Positions 23,835-47,696 of a stretch of 64,000 bases of DNA are shown piece after piece (position 1 is the first letter of the stretch; each line of letters begins with the position of its first letter). The notes under the pieces were generated by a model. The model made no database searches, was not told the origin of the DNA, and worked only from the letters and a program-made list of their open reading frames with translations. Source of the DNA: Panulirus ornatus (Eukaryota > Arthropoda > Malacostraca > Decapoda > Palinuridae); NCBI RefSeq assembly GCF_036320965.1, contig NC_092241.1, positions 23,056,541-23,120,540 on the forward strand. Direction: 5' to 3'. The position numbers and the translations under genes were made by a program.

Positions 23835-24304
23835 GTAACTTATTTTCTGACTTTCCTTGGGCGAATTACTGTCTCGCGGTGATGCCTCTGTCTCCGCTGA
23901 ACGCATAACAGAGGTTATTGTTGCGCGAATAGAAACACTTATCCCCTATACCTCCAAGATGACCTCTTCATCCTCTTCATGGTTCACCCGTTACTGTTCT
24001 GAGGCCATTCAGGGAAGGGATCAGGCATATCGAGCTTGGAAAAACTCTCTTCCCCGGACTTCCATTCAGCTTTTATCACTGCCCGTAATCATTGCAAGTA
24101 CGTTATCCGTCAAGTAAAGTGTTCCGTTGTTGTTCAAAAGAAAGTGTGATAACCTCTCCTCGTCATCCCCTGATAGGTCGTTCTGGTCTTTAGCTAATGG
24201 CATCTATCTTTCCTTCACTTTTCCGTTCTGACGATACTGTAGCTGTCTTTTCCTTAAAGAAAGCAATTCTCTTTGGTTCCGACTCTCCGCTAAGTCTACC
24301 TTAG

Positions 24305-24508
24305 ATGACTCTAACATTTCTTCACTCTCTGAAGCTCCTTACTAATCCTATTCCACTTTCCGTAATCTCTTTCCGTACTGTCCTAAAAGCGCTATTCTCT
24401 CTGGACACAAGCAAGGTTTATGGTCCTGATGATACCCATCCACATGAACTGAAAGGGTGTGCCTCTGAACTTATACCTGTGCTTGCTCGTCTGTTCCTCT
24501 TCTATTAA
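24305..24508 (+). pseudogene. RT fingers remnant of the jockey-like element
   Basis: 67 codons with FRTVLKALFSLDTSKVYGPD (KA.GPD block of LINE RTs) and CASELIPVLARLF. The following block FPSSWKHA is out of frame, with the next readable piece at 24636-24824 (VVALDISKAFDRMW). Stops and indels separate the pieces. Confidence 0.7.
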
Positions 24509-26106
24509 GAAACCAAAATTTTCCCTTCTTCTTGAAGGGATGCGTTGATACATCCTACCCTTGAGAAGGGGAACCGAACGTTCTGACCCTTCTAACATCG
24601 TCCTATTACTTTGACATCTATTATCTCCAAAGTCTTTGAATTCCTCCTCAACTCCCATATCCTTAGACACTGAATTACAAAGTATGGCTTCAGTGAGGGA
24701 AGACCTACTGGTGATATTTTTTTCCTATCTTACTAATTATTGGTCATCAACCCTGAAATATTTTGGGGAATCTTGTGTAGTTGCTCTTGATATATCAAAA
24801 GCTTTTGACAGGATGTGGTTTTAGAGTCTCATCTCTAAGCTCCCGTCTCCAGGCTTCCCTTTCCTCACTTTGCTTCTTTACATCAAGCTTCCTCTTTGGC
24901 CACTCTGTCCATGTGGTTGTTGATGGATTAGCCTCCCCCTTCCTCTATCAACAACGGTGCCCCTCAAGATTGCATTCTGTTCCTTCCACTTTTTCTCCCT
25001 TTTATAAAAGATTTCCTCTCTTCCACAAATAACCAAATGTACTCATACACTGGCGACTCAACACCGCAGTCCTTCAAATCTTTCAATTTTCTTCCTTCTT
25101 TTCTCTCTCGATCTGTATCTCGCCTTGACGCAGCTTTCTCAATAAACTCAGACTTGGACAGGATATCTCAGAAGGTAGACGAAATCTAGTTGGGTTTAAT
25201 GCCGCCAAGATCCAGTTTCTACTCACTTCTCTATCAAAAACTCCCTACAACTCTCGTCTCTCCTTTGATGGTTCTGTAATTCCACGTCATGACTTTGTAA
25301 ACATGTTTGGTATTTTTGGTATTACTGTAACATCCACTTTCTTGGAAACCTCATATAACGGAAATATCTAGGTATGCCTATAAGAAATTGGGAGTCCTGT
25401 TTGGAGGTAGACATTTCTTTTCTTCTGAACAGTTGTCCCGTTTACACAGTCTTTGTAAGAGTACTGCTCTCACATCTGGGGTGACTCTAGCTCTGCATCC
25501 CTCCTAGATTCGACTTATAAACTCTCCCAAACTAACTTTCAAACTTGACTCCCTTGCCCTACGCAGCAATGTTAGGTCACTTTCCCTCTTCTAGGTATCA
25601 CTTTGGTATTTGCTCCCGAGGGCTAGCTACTTGTGTACCCCCACCACTAGCTAGACCACGCAGTACTCGGCAAGCTGCAGCGTCAAATTATTACTGTGTG
25701 CCCATTGGCAACTCATAGATGGACTGTTTTGATAGCTGTTTCTTTCGCCACACCTCGAAGTTGTAAAACTCTTTACCTTCTCATGTCTTTCCCAATAACT
25801 ATGATATGTCACATCTCAAAGGACAGCTTTTTCACCTCTTCAAAAATTCATAAATACATTCCCTTGTCTCTTCTACGTTTCCCCTTTCATAAGCCTCACT
25901 ATATTTCAGTTAAGGCCTGGCCTTGATGCGTCCGTGACTGGAGTTTTCAATGTAAAAAGAAAGCAGCTACGTTGTAACTAACAATTTACTCCAGATGAAA
26001 TTATGGAAAAGTTTTAGACTTTTTCCAGCCTCGCCAACATTATTCTGTTCTAGATGACTTTGGTCCACCTTTCTTATCCTGCTGCTCGTCCATTGTTCTC
26101 TCTTGT

Positions 26107-26118
26107 GTATGTATGTGT

Positions 26119-26205
<87 letters not shown>

Positions 26206-26221
26206 TGTGTGTGTGTGTATG
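26107..26221. repeat. (TG)n microsatellite
   Basis: TG units with rare TA and GA interruptions, immediately after the 3' end of the jockey-like element. It may have grown from that tail. Confidence 0.97.
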
Positions 26222-31563
<5,342 letters not shown>

Positions 31564-31564
31564 C

Positions 31565-31661
<97 letters not shown>
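31564..31661. repeat. A-run plus (TA)n: tail of RTE copy D
   Basis: A19 (31565-31583) followed by about 38 TA units. It then passes directly into the 3' end of copy E on the other strand (tail-to-tail). Confidence 0.95.
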
Positions 31662-31689
31662 GTATTTATTTATCTATTTATTTACATTT

Positions 31690-32826
31690 TCATTTTACTT
31701 TGTAGCTGTCTCCCGCGTTAGCGAGGTAGCGCAAGGAAACACACGAAAGAATGGCCCTAATCCACCCACATACAGATGCATATATATACATGTACGCACA
31801 CGCAAATATACATACTTATACATCTCAACGTATACATATATGTACACCCACAGACAAATATATATATACATATGTACATAATTCATACTGTCTGCCTTTA
31901 TTCATTCCATCGCTACTCCGCCATGCAAATAACAATCCCCCCCCCCCCCCCCAAGCAGGCGCGCGAGGTAAAGCTAGGAAAAGACAACAAAGGCCCCATT
32001 CGTTCACACTCAGTCTCTAGCTTTCATGTATAATGCACCGAAACCACAGCTCCCTCTCCACATCCAAGCCCCACAGAACTTTTCATGCTTTACCCCAGAC
32101 GTTTTACATGCCCTGGTTCAATCCATTGACAGCACGTCAGTGGATTCAGTCCCCGATCATTCAAAATCATTTTCATTCCAACTTTCCACTTCCAATTTGG
32201 TCTCCCACTTTACCTCGTTCCCTCCACCTCTGACACTTATATTCTCTTGGTCAATCTTTCCTCACTCATTCTCTCCAAGTGACCAAACTATTTCAAAACA
32301 CCCTCTTATGCTCTCTCAACCACACTCTTTTTATTACCATACATCTCTCTTACCCTAATATTACATACTCGATCAAACCACCTCACACCACATATTGTCC
32401 TCAAACATCTCATTTCCAGCACATCCACCCTCCTCCGCACAAGTCTATTTATAGCCCACGCCTCGCAACCATATAACATTGTTGGAATTACTATTCCTTC
32501 AAACATACCCATTTTTGCTTTCCGAGATAATGTTTTCGATTTCCATACATTCTTCAACGCTCCCAGAACTTTCACCTTGTCCCCTACCCTATGATTCACT
32601 TCCGCTTCCATGGTTCCATCCTCTGCCAAATCCCCTCCCAGATATCTGAAGCGCTTCCCTTCCTCCAGTTTTTATCCATTCAAAATTACCTTCCCCATTC
32701 ATTTGTCCCTCAACCCTACCATACCTAATAACCTTGCTCTTATTCACATTACTCTTAGCTTTCTTCCCTCATACACTTTACCAAACCCAGTCACAAGCTT
32801 CTGCAGTTTCTCACACAACAACAACT
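31690..32826 (-). mobile_element. RTE-like retrotransposon copy E (long 3'-UTR type)
   Basis: The minus strand has a long-type 3' UTR (31690-32150) with the terminal hairpin at 31712-31725 and a second, internal CGCG-AGGTA-GCTAGG module near 31965-31980, then C-terminal coding sequence. A recognisable frame 32306-32629 encodes [20 protein letters not shown] through NKKSVVERA, including [11 protein letters not shown]. The FADD box is lost in a small deletion near 32817. Its 5' end is joined head-to-head to copy E2. Confidence 0.85.
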
Positions 32827-32827
32827 G

Positions 32828-34140
32828 ACAAATGAGAACTTCAGTGAAAGGGTCGAATGGGGAGGTGATAACAAGTAGTGATGTGAGAAGGAGATGGAGT
32901 AAGTATTTTGAAGGTTTGTTGAATGAATGTGATGATAGAGTGGCAGATATAGGGTGGTTTGGTCGAGGTGGTGTGCAAAGCGAGAGGGTAAGGGAGAATG
33001 ATTTAGTAAACAGTGAAGAGATAGTCAAAGCTTTGCGGGAGATGACAGCCGGCAAGGCAGCGGGTTTGGATGGTATTCCAGAGGAATGTATCAAAAAAAG
33101 GGATAACTGTATTGTTGACTGGTTGGTAAGGTTATTCAATGTATGTATGACTCATGGTGAGGTACCTGAGTGTTGGCAGAATGCTTGCATAATGCAATTG
33201 TACAAAAGCTAAGGGGATAAAAGTGAGTGCTCAAATTACAGAGGTATAAGTGTGTTGAATATTCATGGGAAATTATATGGGAGAGTATTGATTGAGAGGA
33301 TGAAGGCATGTACAGAGCATCAGATTGGGGAAGAGCAGTGTGGTTTCACAAGTGGTAGTGGATGTGTAGATCACGTGTTTGATTTGAAGAATGTATGAGA
33401 GAAATACTTAGAAAAGCAAAAGGATTTGTATGTAGCATGTATGGAGAAGGCATACGATAGTTCATAGAGATGCTCTGTGGAACGTCATTAAGAATATATG
33501 GTGTGGGAGGCAAGTTGTTAGCAGTGAAAAATCTTTATCGAGGATGTGAGGTATGTGCACGTGTTGGAAGAGAGGAAAGTGATTGGTTCTCAGTGAATGT
33601 TGGTTTGCGACAGGGCTGTGCGTTGTATCCATGGTTGTTTAATTTGTTTATGGAAGGGTTGTTAGGGAGGTGAATTCAAGAGTTTTGGAAAGAGGGGCAA
33701 GTATTCAGTGCTGTCAATGGATTGAACCAGGGCATGAGAAGCGTCTGGGGTAAACCATGGAAAGTTCTGTAGGGCCTGGATGTGGAAAGGGCGCTGTGGT
33801 TTCGGTGCCATATTACATGACAGCTAGAGACTGAGTGTGAACGAATGTGGCCTTTGTTTTTTCCTAGCGCTACCTCGCACACATGAGGGGGAGGGGGTTG
33901 TTATTTCATGTGTGGCGGGGTGGCGATGGGAATGAGTAAAGGCAAACAGTATGAATTATGTACGTGTATATATTCATATGTCTGCGTGTGTATATATATG
34001 TATACGTTGAGTTGTATAGGTATGTATATTTGCGTGTGTGGACGTGTATGTACATACATGTGTATGTGGGTGTGTTGGGCCATTCTTTCGTCTGTTTCCT
34101 TGCGCTACCTCGTTAGCGCGGGAGACAGCGCCAAAGGAAA
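32828..34140 (+). mobile_element. RTE-like retrotransposon copy E2 (internally deleted)
   Basis: Starts at [16 protein letters not shown], in the linker before RT. The first RT part is open to 33212 (DNACIM...LYKS then stop), then frameshifted. After [19 protein letters not shown] and RGASIQ (about 33706) the sequence jumps straight to the 3' UTR (GCTGTCAATGGATTGAACC). FADD and the whole C-terminal region are therefore deleted. It ends with a long-type 3' UTR with terminal hairpin at 34109-34122 and a short A/T-rich tail. Confidence 0.85.
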
Positions 34141-38004
<3,864 letters not shown>

Positions 38005-38262
38005 TCCAGTCCTGCTCCTCACACAACCTGTCATCTTCCTCACACAACCTGTCATCTTCCTCACACAACCAGTCCTGCTCCTCACACAACCTGTCCTGCT
38101 CCTCACACAACCTGTCATCTTCCTCACACAACCTGTCATCTTCCTCACACAACCAGTCCTGCTCCTCATACAACCTGTCCTGCTCCTCACATAACCCGTC
38201 CTACTCCTCACACAACCTTCCTCTTCCTCACACAACACGTCCTGCTCCTCACACTCCAACCT
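38005..38262. repeat. 21-bp minisatellite (CTCACACAAC type)
   Basis: About 12 units with the core CTCACACAACC followed by TGTCATCTTC or AGTCCTGCTC. The 21-bp period keeps frames open on both strands (for example CVRKMTG and CVRSRTG repeats on minus). Not coding in my judgement. Confidence 0.93.
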
Positions 38263-38545
38263 GGCACATGGCATACAGACCCGGGATGCTGCAGGATGTG
38301 AGGGTAACGTAGGCTGCCTTAAAACAGTACATGTAGATCCCACCAATTACCCCAGCTGTTGCCTTGCTACTGGATGCCTCCAGCTGTAATTGTCTGGCCA
38401 TTCCCCTGATCCCGGTGATAAACCACATCCTCGCTGTCTTCCAAGGGCTCAGCCCAGACTCCTGGCCAGCTATTCCCCCGTGATCCAAGAGACTGTCAGC
38501 TGCCCCATCCTCTCCTAAGCACCCTTCCAGCACACGAAGAAAATC
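38263..38545 (-). other. Possible exon-like open stretch, unknown product
   Basis: On the minus strand an open frame runs from just after a TAA (about 38543) to 38249. It encodes GEDGAADSLLDHGGIAGQES, then KTARMWFITGIRGMARQLQL and a hydrophobic segment VIGGIYMYCFKAAYVTLTSC. Composition is mixed and non-repetitive, unlike the surroundings. A pyrimidine stretch (TTTTCTTC) precedes it, and CAG followed by GTTGGA could be a weak splice donor. I do not recognise the product. It may be a chance frame. Confidence 0.2.
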
Positions 38546-39225
38546 CGATTAAAGTGAGGATAGTGAGTAAGGAAGAACAGCAAATTAACCGGCTTTTAAT
38601 TCCACGTTCATTGCCCTGTTTGAATGTAATCTTTTGGATTTGCATTAATTTTCTTCTTTTCTATCGTAACCTTGCAGTCGTAAGATGCTGTCGTAACGTG
38701 CAGTCGTAATGTGCAGTCTTTGTTCGCTTCGGGGAAGTGGAAAGGATTTTCAAAGTATTACTTCCAGGATTTCTGTTAAGGTTATCAAAGGAAGGGTCTC
38801 GACCCTCAGGCCAATAGATAGAGAGTACATTAGATATGATAGAAGATAAGTTGCTGAAAGAATATGCAATATAAAAGCATGACTGATATCGTTATTCACA
38901 TAGCTTTGTTATCTTATTTAGAGTGTGAAGATGTTTGCTGGAGCCCATTAGATCCACAAACATGAGCACTGACAACATAACCACATATTTCAAAATATAT
39001 ATCGTTTCTTGTGCAAATCCCTGGCAGGGCTGAAGACGCCTTGGATGATGTATGTAACCATAAGTAATAGCTGGAGGCGACCTCCTGTGGATAACAGGGA
39101 AGAGGAAGGAACTCTTTATCCCTCCCTTTACTGTGAATACGTTTTCCCTGTACATGACCAGGGCGGTGGGTAGCAAGCGTAATAACTTTGGTACAGCGGA
39201 GGTACAGCTACACATTGACGTCCTC
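38546..39225. other. Unique sequence, no identified gene
   Basis: A minus-strand frame (38892-39503) is open for 203 codons, but its N-terminal half is translated tandem repeat. The C-terminal part (GGIKSSFLFPVIHRRSPPAI and on) belongs to no family I can name. Confidence 0.4.
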
Positions 39226-39500
39226 TGGTGGTAGTGAACATGGCAGTAATTGTACGAGTCATGGTAGTGAACATCATGAGAAGTCAGCGAGTGTGAACAG
39301 TACGGAGGCAAATGAGGTACAGGGTGGTAGTGGATACCATGAGAGATGAATGAGTGTGAATATAACAGAGGCAGGTGAGTAGTGAACACATGGTAGGTCT
39401 GTGAGGGGAACACAACAGAGGCAGGTGAGTAGTGAACATATGGTAGGTCTGTGAGGGGAACACAAGGGAGGCAGTTGAGGTACGTAGTGGTAGTAAACAC
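39226..39500. repeat. 50-bp degenerate minisatellite
   Basis: Units built on GTAGTGAACA(C/T)ATGGTAGG and GGGGAACACAACAGAGGCAG. The two clearest copies start at 39371 and 39421, with older, diverged units to the left. Confidence 0.75.
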
Positions 39501-40611
39501 CATGATAGATAAATGTGAGTTAACTAGATGGAAGCAACTCAGGGATGGTGGATCGTTATGATGACTGCTACGTGCATTACACCGATAAGCTTTAGACCTG
39601 TTACCTTCTCATGTCTTCCCTAACACGACGTGGGGAAGTGAGGGAGAGGAAGAGGCCTCGAGAGGTCTCTGTGTCACATGATATGATCGGTATCGCTAGT
39701 CACATCAATCAACAACATGTACTCACAGCACCAAGCACTAGGATCTGATCTCTAGTACATTAATCACCAGCAGATTAATCTTAGATCATACACTTCCATC
39801 CATGAAATGATCTATGTTCTGAGCACACATAGTATAGATCTACCGGCAGTTCGTGAGTATACGCCTGTAAAGCATTGCCCTATAATCAGACAACACCTAC
39901 CAGTGTGTCTGTCTATTCATTACTCCATTACTGTCTTATCAATCATACCACACTGATGTATGTACGTGTTTTACATACCTTCCACTATCACAAACCGTCT
40001 AGGAAGGACCTCATGGCCTGTTGGTGTTTGAATTCCTTCGTATTTGTAGTCACAATTTGACAGTGTAGATCTGGTTCATCGTTTCCTTACATCACTCACA
40101 CTCGTCGTCAACAAACCTAGTTTATTAAAATGAAACATAGACTACCACACTTATAGAACTGCTATTTACCTTTTCACTTTACCAGGTTGATGCTTGAGGA
40201 CATCAGTTTCTTATTCAGTCATTGAGATTATCTAACAGTGATAACACCAACTTAGCGTAGAAATGAATTTGATATTCTAACTAGGTTTAGCAAGGCACAT
40301 CATAGACAGCAATATTGATGTTGCACGCTGAGTAACCATATTTCAAAAAGAGGAAAAAAAAAATACTGACTCCTCAATCAATAACGATGCAACCATATGG
40401 TTTCGAGCAATGCAAAACAATGACTTGAACCAATGAACCTACAACCAAATCCCCTGTGATTGAGATGTAAACCATGATTATATAAGATGGTGTACTTGAT
40501 AATGTAGCCAGAATGTAAAGGGAAATTATCTTCGTGTTGCTTGGTTACTTATTTGGGTCTTAGTCCAGTCGACTGTCAGTGTTATAAATGCCGTAGTCCC
40601 TGCTACAACGG
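39501..40611. other. Unique sequence, nothing recognised
   Basis: AT-rich, short chance frames only. Confidence 0.55.
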
Positions 40612-41508
40612 TCTTCCCCAGATCCTACCCCCTGGTGCAGGAACCTACCCCAGATCCTACCCCCTGGTGCAGGAACCTACCCCAGATCCTACCCCCTGGT
40701 GCAGGAACCTACCCCAGATCCTACCCCCTGGTGCAGGAACCTACCCCAGATCCTACCTTCTGGTGCAGGAACCTACCCCAGATCCTACCTTCTGGTGCAG
40801 GAACCTACCCCAGATCCTACCCCCTGGTGCAGGAACCTACCCCAGATCCTCTGGCCTGGTGCAGGAACCTACCCCAGATCCTACCTTCTGGTGCAGGAAC
40901 CTACCCCAGATCCTACCCCCTGGTGCAGGAACCTACCCCAGATCCTACCCCCTGGTGCAGGAACCTACCCCAGATCCTACCTTCTGGTGCAGGAACCTAC
41001 CCCAGATCCTACCCCCTAGTGCAGGAACCTACCCCAGATCCTACCCCCTGGTGCAGGAACCTACCCCAGATCCTCTGGCCTGGTGCAGGAGCCTACCCCA
41101 GATCCTACCTTCTGGTGCAGGAACCTACCCCAGATCCTACTCCATGGTGCAGGAACCTACCCCAGATCCTACCCCCTAGTGCAGGAACCTACCCCAGATC
41201 CTACCTTCTGGTGCAGGAACCTACCCCAGATCCTACCCCCTAGTGCAGGAACCTACCCCAGATCCTACCCCATGGTGCAGGAACCTACCCCAGATCCTAC
41301 CCCCTGGTGCAGGAACCTACCCCAGATCCTACCTTCTGGTGCAGGAACCTACCCCAGATCCTCTGGCCTGGTGCAGGAGCCTACCCCAGATCCTACCTTC
41401 TGGTGCAGGAACCTACCCCAGATCCTACCTCCTGGTGCAGGAACCTACCCCAGATCCTACCTTCTGGTGCAGGAACCTACCCCAGATCCTCCGGCCTGGT
41501 GCAGGACT
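40612..41508. repeat. 32-bp minisatellite, about 28 units
   Basis: The unit is CAGATCCTACCCCCTGGTGC followed by AGGAACCTACCC, period 32 bp (starts 40621 and 40653). Three variants alternate: CTACCCCCTGG, CTACCTTCTGG and CTCTGGCCTGG. A multi-unit block ending in the CTCTGGCC variant recurs, showing higher-order structure. Three units make a 32-residue repeat, so all plus frames stay open. Not coding in my judgement. Confidence 0.96.
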
Positions 41509-43332
<1,824 letters not shown>

Positions 43333-45362
43333 CACCTCCAATTTGGTCTCCCACTTATACTCGTTCCCTCCACCTCTGACACATTTACCCTCTTTATCAA
43401 TCTTTCCTCGCTTATTCTCTCCATGTGACTAAAACCATTTCAAAACACCCTTGTCTGCTCTCTAAACCACTCTCTATTTACCACCTCAAATTTCTCTTAC
43501 CCTTCCATTACTTACTCGATCAAACCACCTCACACCACATATTGTCCTCGAAAACCTCATTTCCAGCACATCCACCCCCCCTCCAAACAACTCTATATAT
43601 AGCACACTCCTCGCAACCATATAACATTGTTGGAACCACTATTCCTTCAAACATACCCATTTTTGCTTTCCAAGATAACGTTCTCATCTTCCACACATTT
43701 TTCAACGCTCCGAGAACTTTCGCACCCTCCCCCAACATATGATTCACTTCCGCCTCCATGGTTCCATCCGCTGCCAAGTCAACTCCCAGATATCTAAAAA
43801 CTTCACTTCCTCTAGTTTTTCTCCATTCAAATATACCTACCAATTGACTAGTCCCTCAACCCTACTATACCTAGTAGCCTTGCTCTTATTATCATTTACT
43901 TTCAGCTTTCTTCTTTCACACAATTTACCAAACTCAGTCAACAGCTTTTGAAGTTTCTTAACGAATCAGCCACCAGCGGTGTATCATCACCGAACAACAA
44001 CTGACTCGCTTCCCAAGCTCTCTCATCCACAACAGACTGAATACTTGCCCCTGTTTCCAAAGCGCTTGCATTCACCTCCCTAACAACCCCATCCATAAAC
44101 AAATTAAACAACCATGGAGACATCACACACCCCTGCCGCAAACCAACATTCACTGAGAACCAATCACTTTCCTCTCTTCCTACACGTACACATGCCTCAC
44201 ATCCTCGATAAAAAATTTTCACTACTTCCAACAACTCTCCCCCACACCATGCATTCTTAATACCTTCCACAGAGCATCTCTATCAACGCTATCATATTCC
44301 TTCTCCGGATCCATAAATGCTACATAAAAATCAATTTTCTTTTCTAAGTATTTTTCACATACATTCTTGAAAGAAAACACCTAATCCACACATCCTCTAC
44401 TACTGAAACCATACTGCCCTTCCCCAATCTGATGCTCTGTACATGACTTCACCCTCTCAATCAGTACCCTCCCATATAATTTCCCAGGAATACTCAACAA
44501 ACTTATACCTCTGTAATTTGAGCACTCACTTTTATCCCCTTTGTCTTTATACAAGGCACTGTGAAAGCATTCCTCCAATCCTAAGACACCTCACCATGAG
44601 TCATACATACATTGAATAACCTTACCAACCAGTTAACAACACAGTCAAACCTTTTTTTAATGAATTCCACTGCAATACCATCCAAACCCGCTACCTTGTC
44701 GACTTTCATCTTCCCCAAAGCTTTTACTACCTCTTTTCTGTTCACCAAATCATTCTCCCTAACCCTCTCACTTTGCACACCACCTCCACCAAAACACCCT
44801 ATATCTGCCACTCTATCATCAAACACATTCAACGTACCTTCAAAATACTCACTCCATCTCCTTCTCACATCACCACTACTTGTTATCACCTCTCCATTAG
44901 CCCCCTTCACTGAAGCTCCCATTTGTTCCCTTGTCTTACACACTTTATTTATCTCCTTCTAAAACATCTTTTTATTCTCCCCACAATTTAATGATACTCT
45001 CCCACCCCAACTCTCATTTGCCCTCTTTTTCACCTCTTGCACCTTTCTCTTAACTTCCTGTCTCTTTCTCCTATACATCTCCCCGTCATTTGCATTATTT
45101 CTCTGCAAAAATTGTCCAAATGTCTCTCACTTCTTGAATAATCTTACTTCATCATCCTACCACCTACTACCCTTTCTAATCTGCCCACCTCCCACGCTTT
45201 TCATGCCACAAACATGTTTTGCGCAAGCCATCACTGCTTCCTTAGATACATCCCATTCATCCCCCACTCCTCTTATGTCCTTTGTTCTCACCTTTTTCCA
45301 CTCTGCACTCAGCCTCTCCTGGTACTTCCTCAAACAAGTCTCCTTCCGAAGCTCACTTACTC
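43333..45362 (-). mobile_element. RTE-like retrotransposon copy G2 (no 3' UTR)
   Basis: Minus-strand copy from the VRVSELRKETC linker (45360) to the GRPNWRW region at 43333, with the 3' UTR missing. RT blocks are recognisable across stops and small indels. The catalytic box reads FGDDTPLVAD (Ala to Gly, Asp pair kept). Its 5' end is fused to the interior of copy H's 3' UTR in the same orientation. Dead. Confidence 0.85.
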
Positions 45363-46210
45363 TCGCGAGGTAGTGCTAGGAAAAGACAACAAAGGCTACT
45401 TTCGTTCACACTCAGTCTCTAGCTGTTATGTATAATGCATTGAAACCAAAGCTCCCTACCCACATCCGGGCCCCACAGAACTGTCCATGGTTTACCCCAG
45501 ACTCTTCACACGCCCTTGTTCAATCCATTGACAGCACGTCGACCCCGGTATACCACATCATTCCAATTCACTCTAGTCTTTGCACGCCTTTCACCCTTCT
45601 GCATGTTCAGGCCCCGATCACTCAAAATCTTTTTCAGTCCATTTTTCAACCTCGAATTTGGTCTCCCACTTTTTATCATTCCCTCCACCTCTGACACATA
45701 TCCTTTTGGTCAATCTTTCCTCACTAATTCTCTCCATGTGACCAAACCATTTCAAAACACTCTCTTCTGCTCTTTCAACCACACTCTTTTTATTACCACA
45801 CATCTCTCTTACCCTATTATTACATACTCGATCAAACCACCTCACACCATATATTGTCCTCAAACATCTCATTTCCAAAACATCCACCCTCCTCCGCACA
45901 ACTCTATCTATAGCCCACGCCTCCCACCCATATAACATTGTTGGAACCACGATTTCTTCAAACATACCAATTTTTGCTTTCGAGATAATGGTCTCGATTT
46001 CCACACATTCTTCAACGCTTCCAGAACTTTCGCCCTCTCCCTCACCCTATGATTCGCTTTCGCTTCCATGGTTCCATCCGCTGCCAAATAGACTCCCAAG
46101 TATCTAAAACACTTCACTTCCTCCAGTTTTTCTCCATTCAAACTTACCTCCCATTTGACTTGTCCCTCAACCCTACTGTACTTAAAAACCTTGATCTTAT
46201 TCACATTTAC

Positions 46211-46816
46211 TCACAGCTTTCTTCTTTCACACACTTTACCAAACTCGGTCACCAGCTTCTGCAGTTTCTCACACGAATCAGCCACCAGCGCTGTATCATC
46301 ATCGAACAACGACTGACTCACTTCCCAAGCTCTCTTATCCACAACATACTGCATACTTGCCCCTGTTTCCAAAACTCTTGCATTCACCTCCCTAACAGCT
46401 CCATCCATAAACAAATTAAACAACCATGGAGACATCACACACCCCTGCCGCAAACCTACATTCACTGAGAACCAATCGCTTTCCTCTCTTCCTACACGTA
46501 CACATGCCTTACATCCTCGATAAAAAATTTTCAGTGCTTTTAACAACTTGCCTCCCACACCATATATTCTTAATGCCTTCCACAGAGCATCTCTATCAAC
46601 TCTATTATGTTCCTTCTTCAGATCCATAAATGCTACAAGCAAATCCATTTGCTTTTTTAAGTATTTCTCACATATATTCTTAAAAGCAAACACCTGATCC
46701 ACACATCCTCTAACACTTCTAAAACCACACTGCTCTTCCCCAATCTGATTCTCTGTACATGACTTCACCCTCTCAATCAATACCTTCCCATATAATTTCC
46801 CAGGAATACTCAACAA
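46211..46816 (-). pseudogene. RTE-like RT core, copy H
   Basis: 201 open codons: [54 protein letters not shown] (family form EKAYDRV), [18 protein letters not shown] and [20 protein letters not shown]. The catalytic box is FDDD (46295-46306). It ends at a TGA directly after ERRKL, the same position as in copy G. Ala to Asp at the first X of the FADD box is unusual, and whether such an RT works is doubtful. Confidence 0.8.
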
Positions 46817-47696
46817 ACTTATACCTCTCTAATTTGAACACTCACTTTTATCCCCTTTGCCTTTGTACAATGGCACTATGCAAGCGTTCCGCCAATCCTG
46901 AGGCACCTCACTATGAGTCATACATACATTAAATAACCTCACCAACCAGTCAACAATACAGTCACCCCTTTTTAAATAAATTCCACTGTAATACCATCCA
47001 AACCAGCTGCCTTGCTCGCTTTCATCTTCCGCAAAGGTTGCACAACCTCTTCTCTGTTTACCAAAACATTCTCCGTAACCCTCTCACTTTGCACACCACC
47101 TCGACCAAAACACCCTATATCTGCCACTCTATCGTCAATCACATTCAACAAACCTTCAAAGTACTCACTCCATATCCTTCTCACATCACCACTACTTGTT
47201 ATTACCCACTCATTAGCCCCCTTCACTGACGTTCCCATTTGTTCCCTTGTCTTACGCACTTTATTTACCTCCTTCCAAAACATCTTTTTATTTTACCTAA
47301 AATCTAATGATACTCACTCACCCCAACTCTCACTTGCCCTCTTTTTTACCGCTTGCACCTTCCTTTTGACCTCCTGCCTCTTTCTTTTATACGAGTCCCA
47401 GTCATTTGCATTATTTCCCTGCAAAAATCGTCCAAATGCCTCTCTCTTCTCTTTCACTAATAATCTTACTTCTTCATCCCACCATTCACTACCCTTTCTA
47501 ACCTGCCCACCTCCCACGCTTCTCATGCCACAAGCATCTTTTGCACAAGCCATCACTTCTTCCCTACATATGTTCCAATCCTCGCCCACTCCCCTTACGT
47601 CCTTTGTTCTCACCTTTTTCCATTCTGTAGTCAGTCTCTCCTGGTACTTCCTCACACAAGTCTCCTTCCCAAGGTCACTTACTCTCACCACTCTCT

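Larger units (their letters stand above)
22683..26100 (+). mobile_element. Decayed jockey-like non-LTR retrotransposon, near full length
   Basis: A GC-rich 5' leader (22685-22930, GTATCGCCTAGGGTGGTA and so on) is followed by endonuclease then RT remnants in many frames. LYLGDFNVHHREW (GDFN at 23505-23516) and GSSDH (23724-23735) mark the APE endonuclease. LDTSKVYGPDDTHPHELK (about 24404-24457), VVALDISKAFDRMW (about 24778-24820) and a broken catalytic box YTGD (25046-25057) mark RT. FLSFPITM-type C-terminal sequence and a 3' UTR run to the TG tract. It has many stops and frameshifts and no function is left. Confidence 0.8.

Noticed and set aside
32306..34140. E and E2 as one insertion with a 5' inversion (twin priming)
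   Set aside because: Each copy has its own complete 3' UTR, so they are two separate insertions in head-to-head orientation.
38892..39503. 203-codon minus frame
   Set aside because: Half of it is translated 50-bp tandem repeat, and the remainder has no family motif. Kept only as a note.
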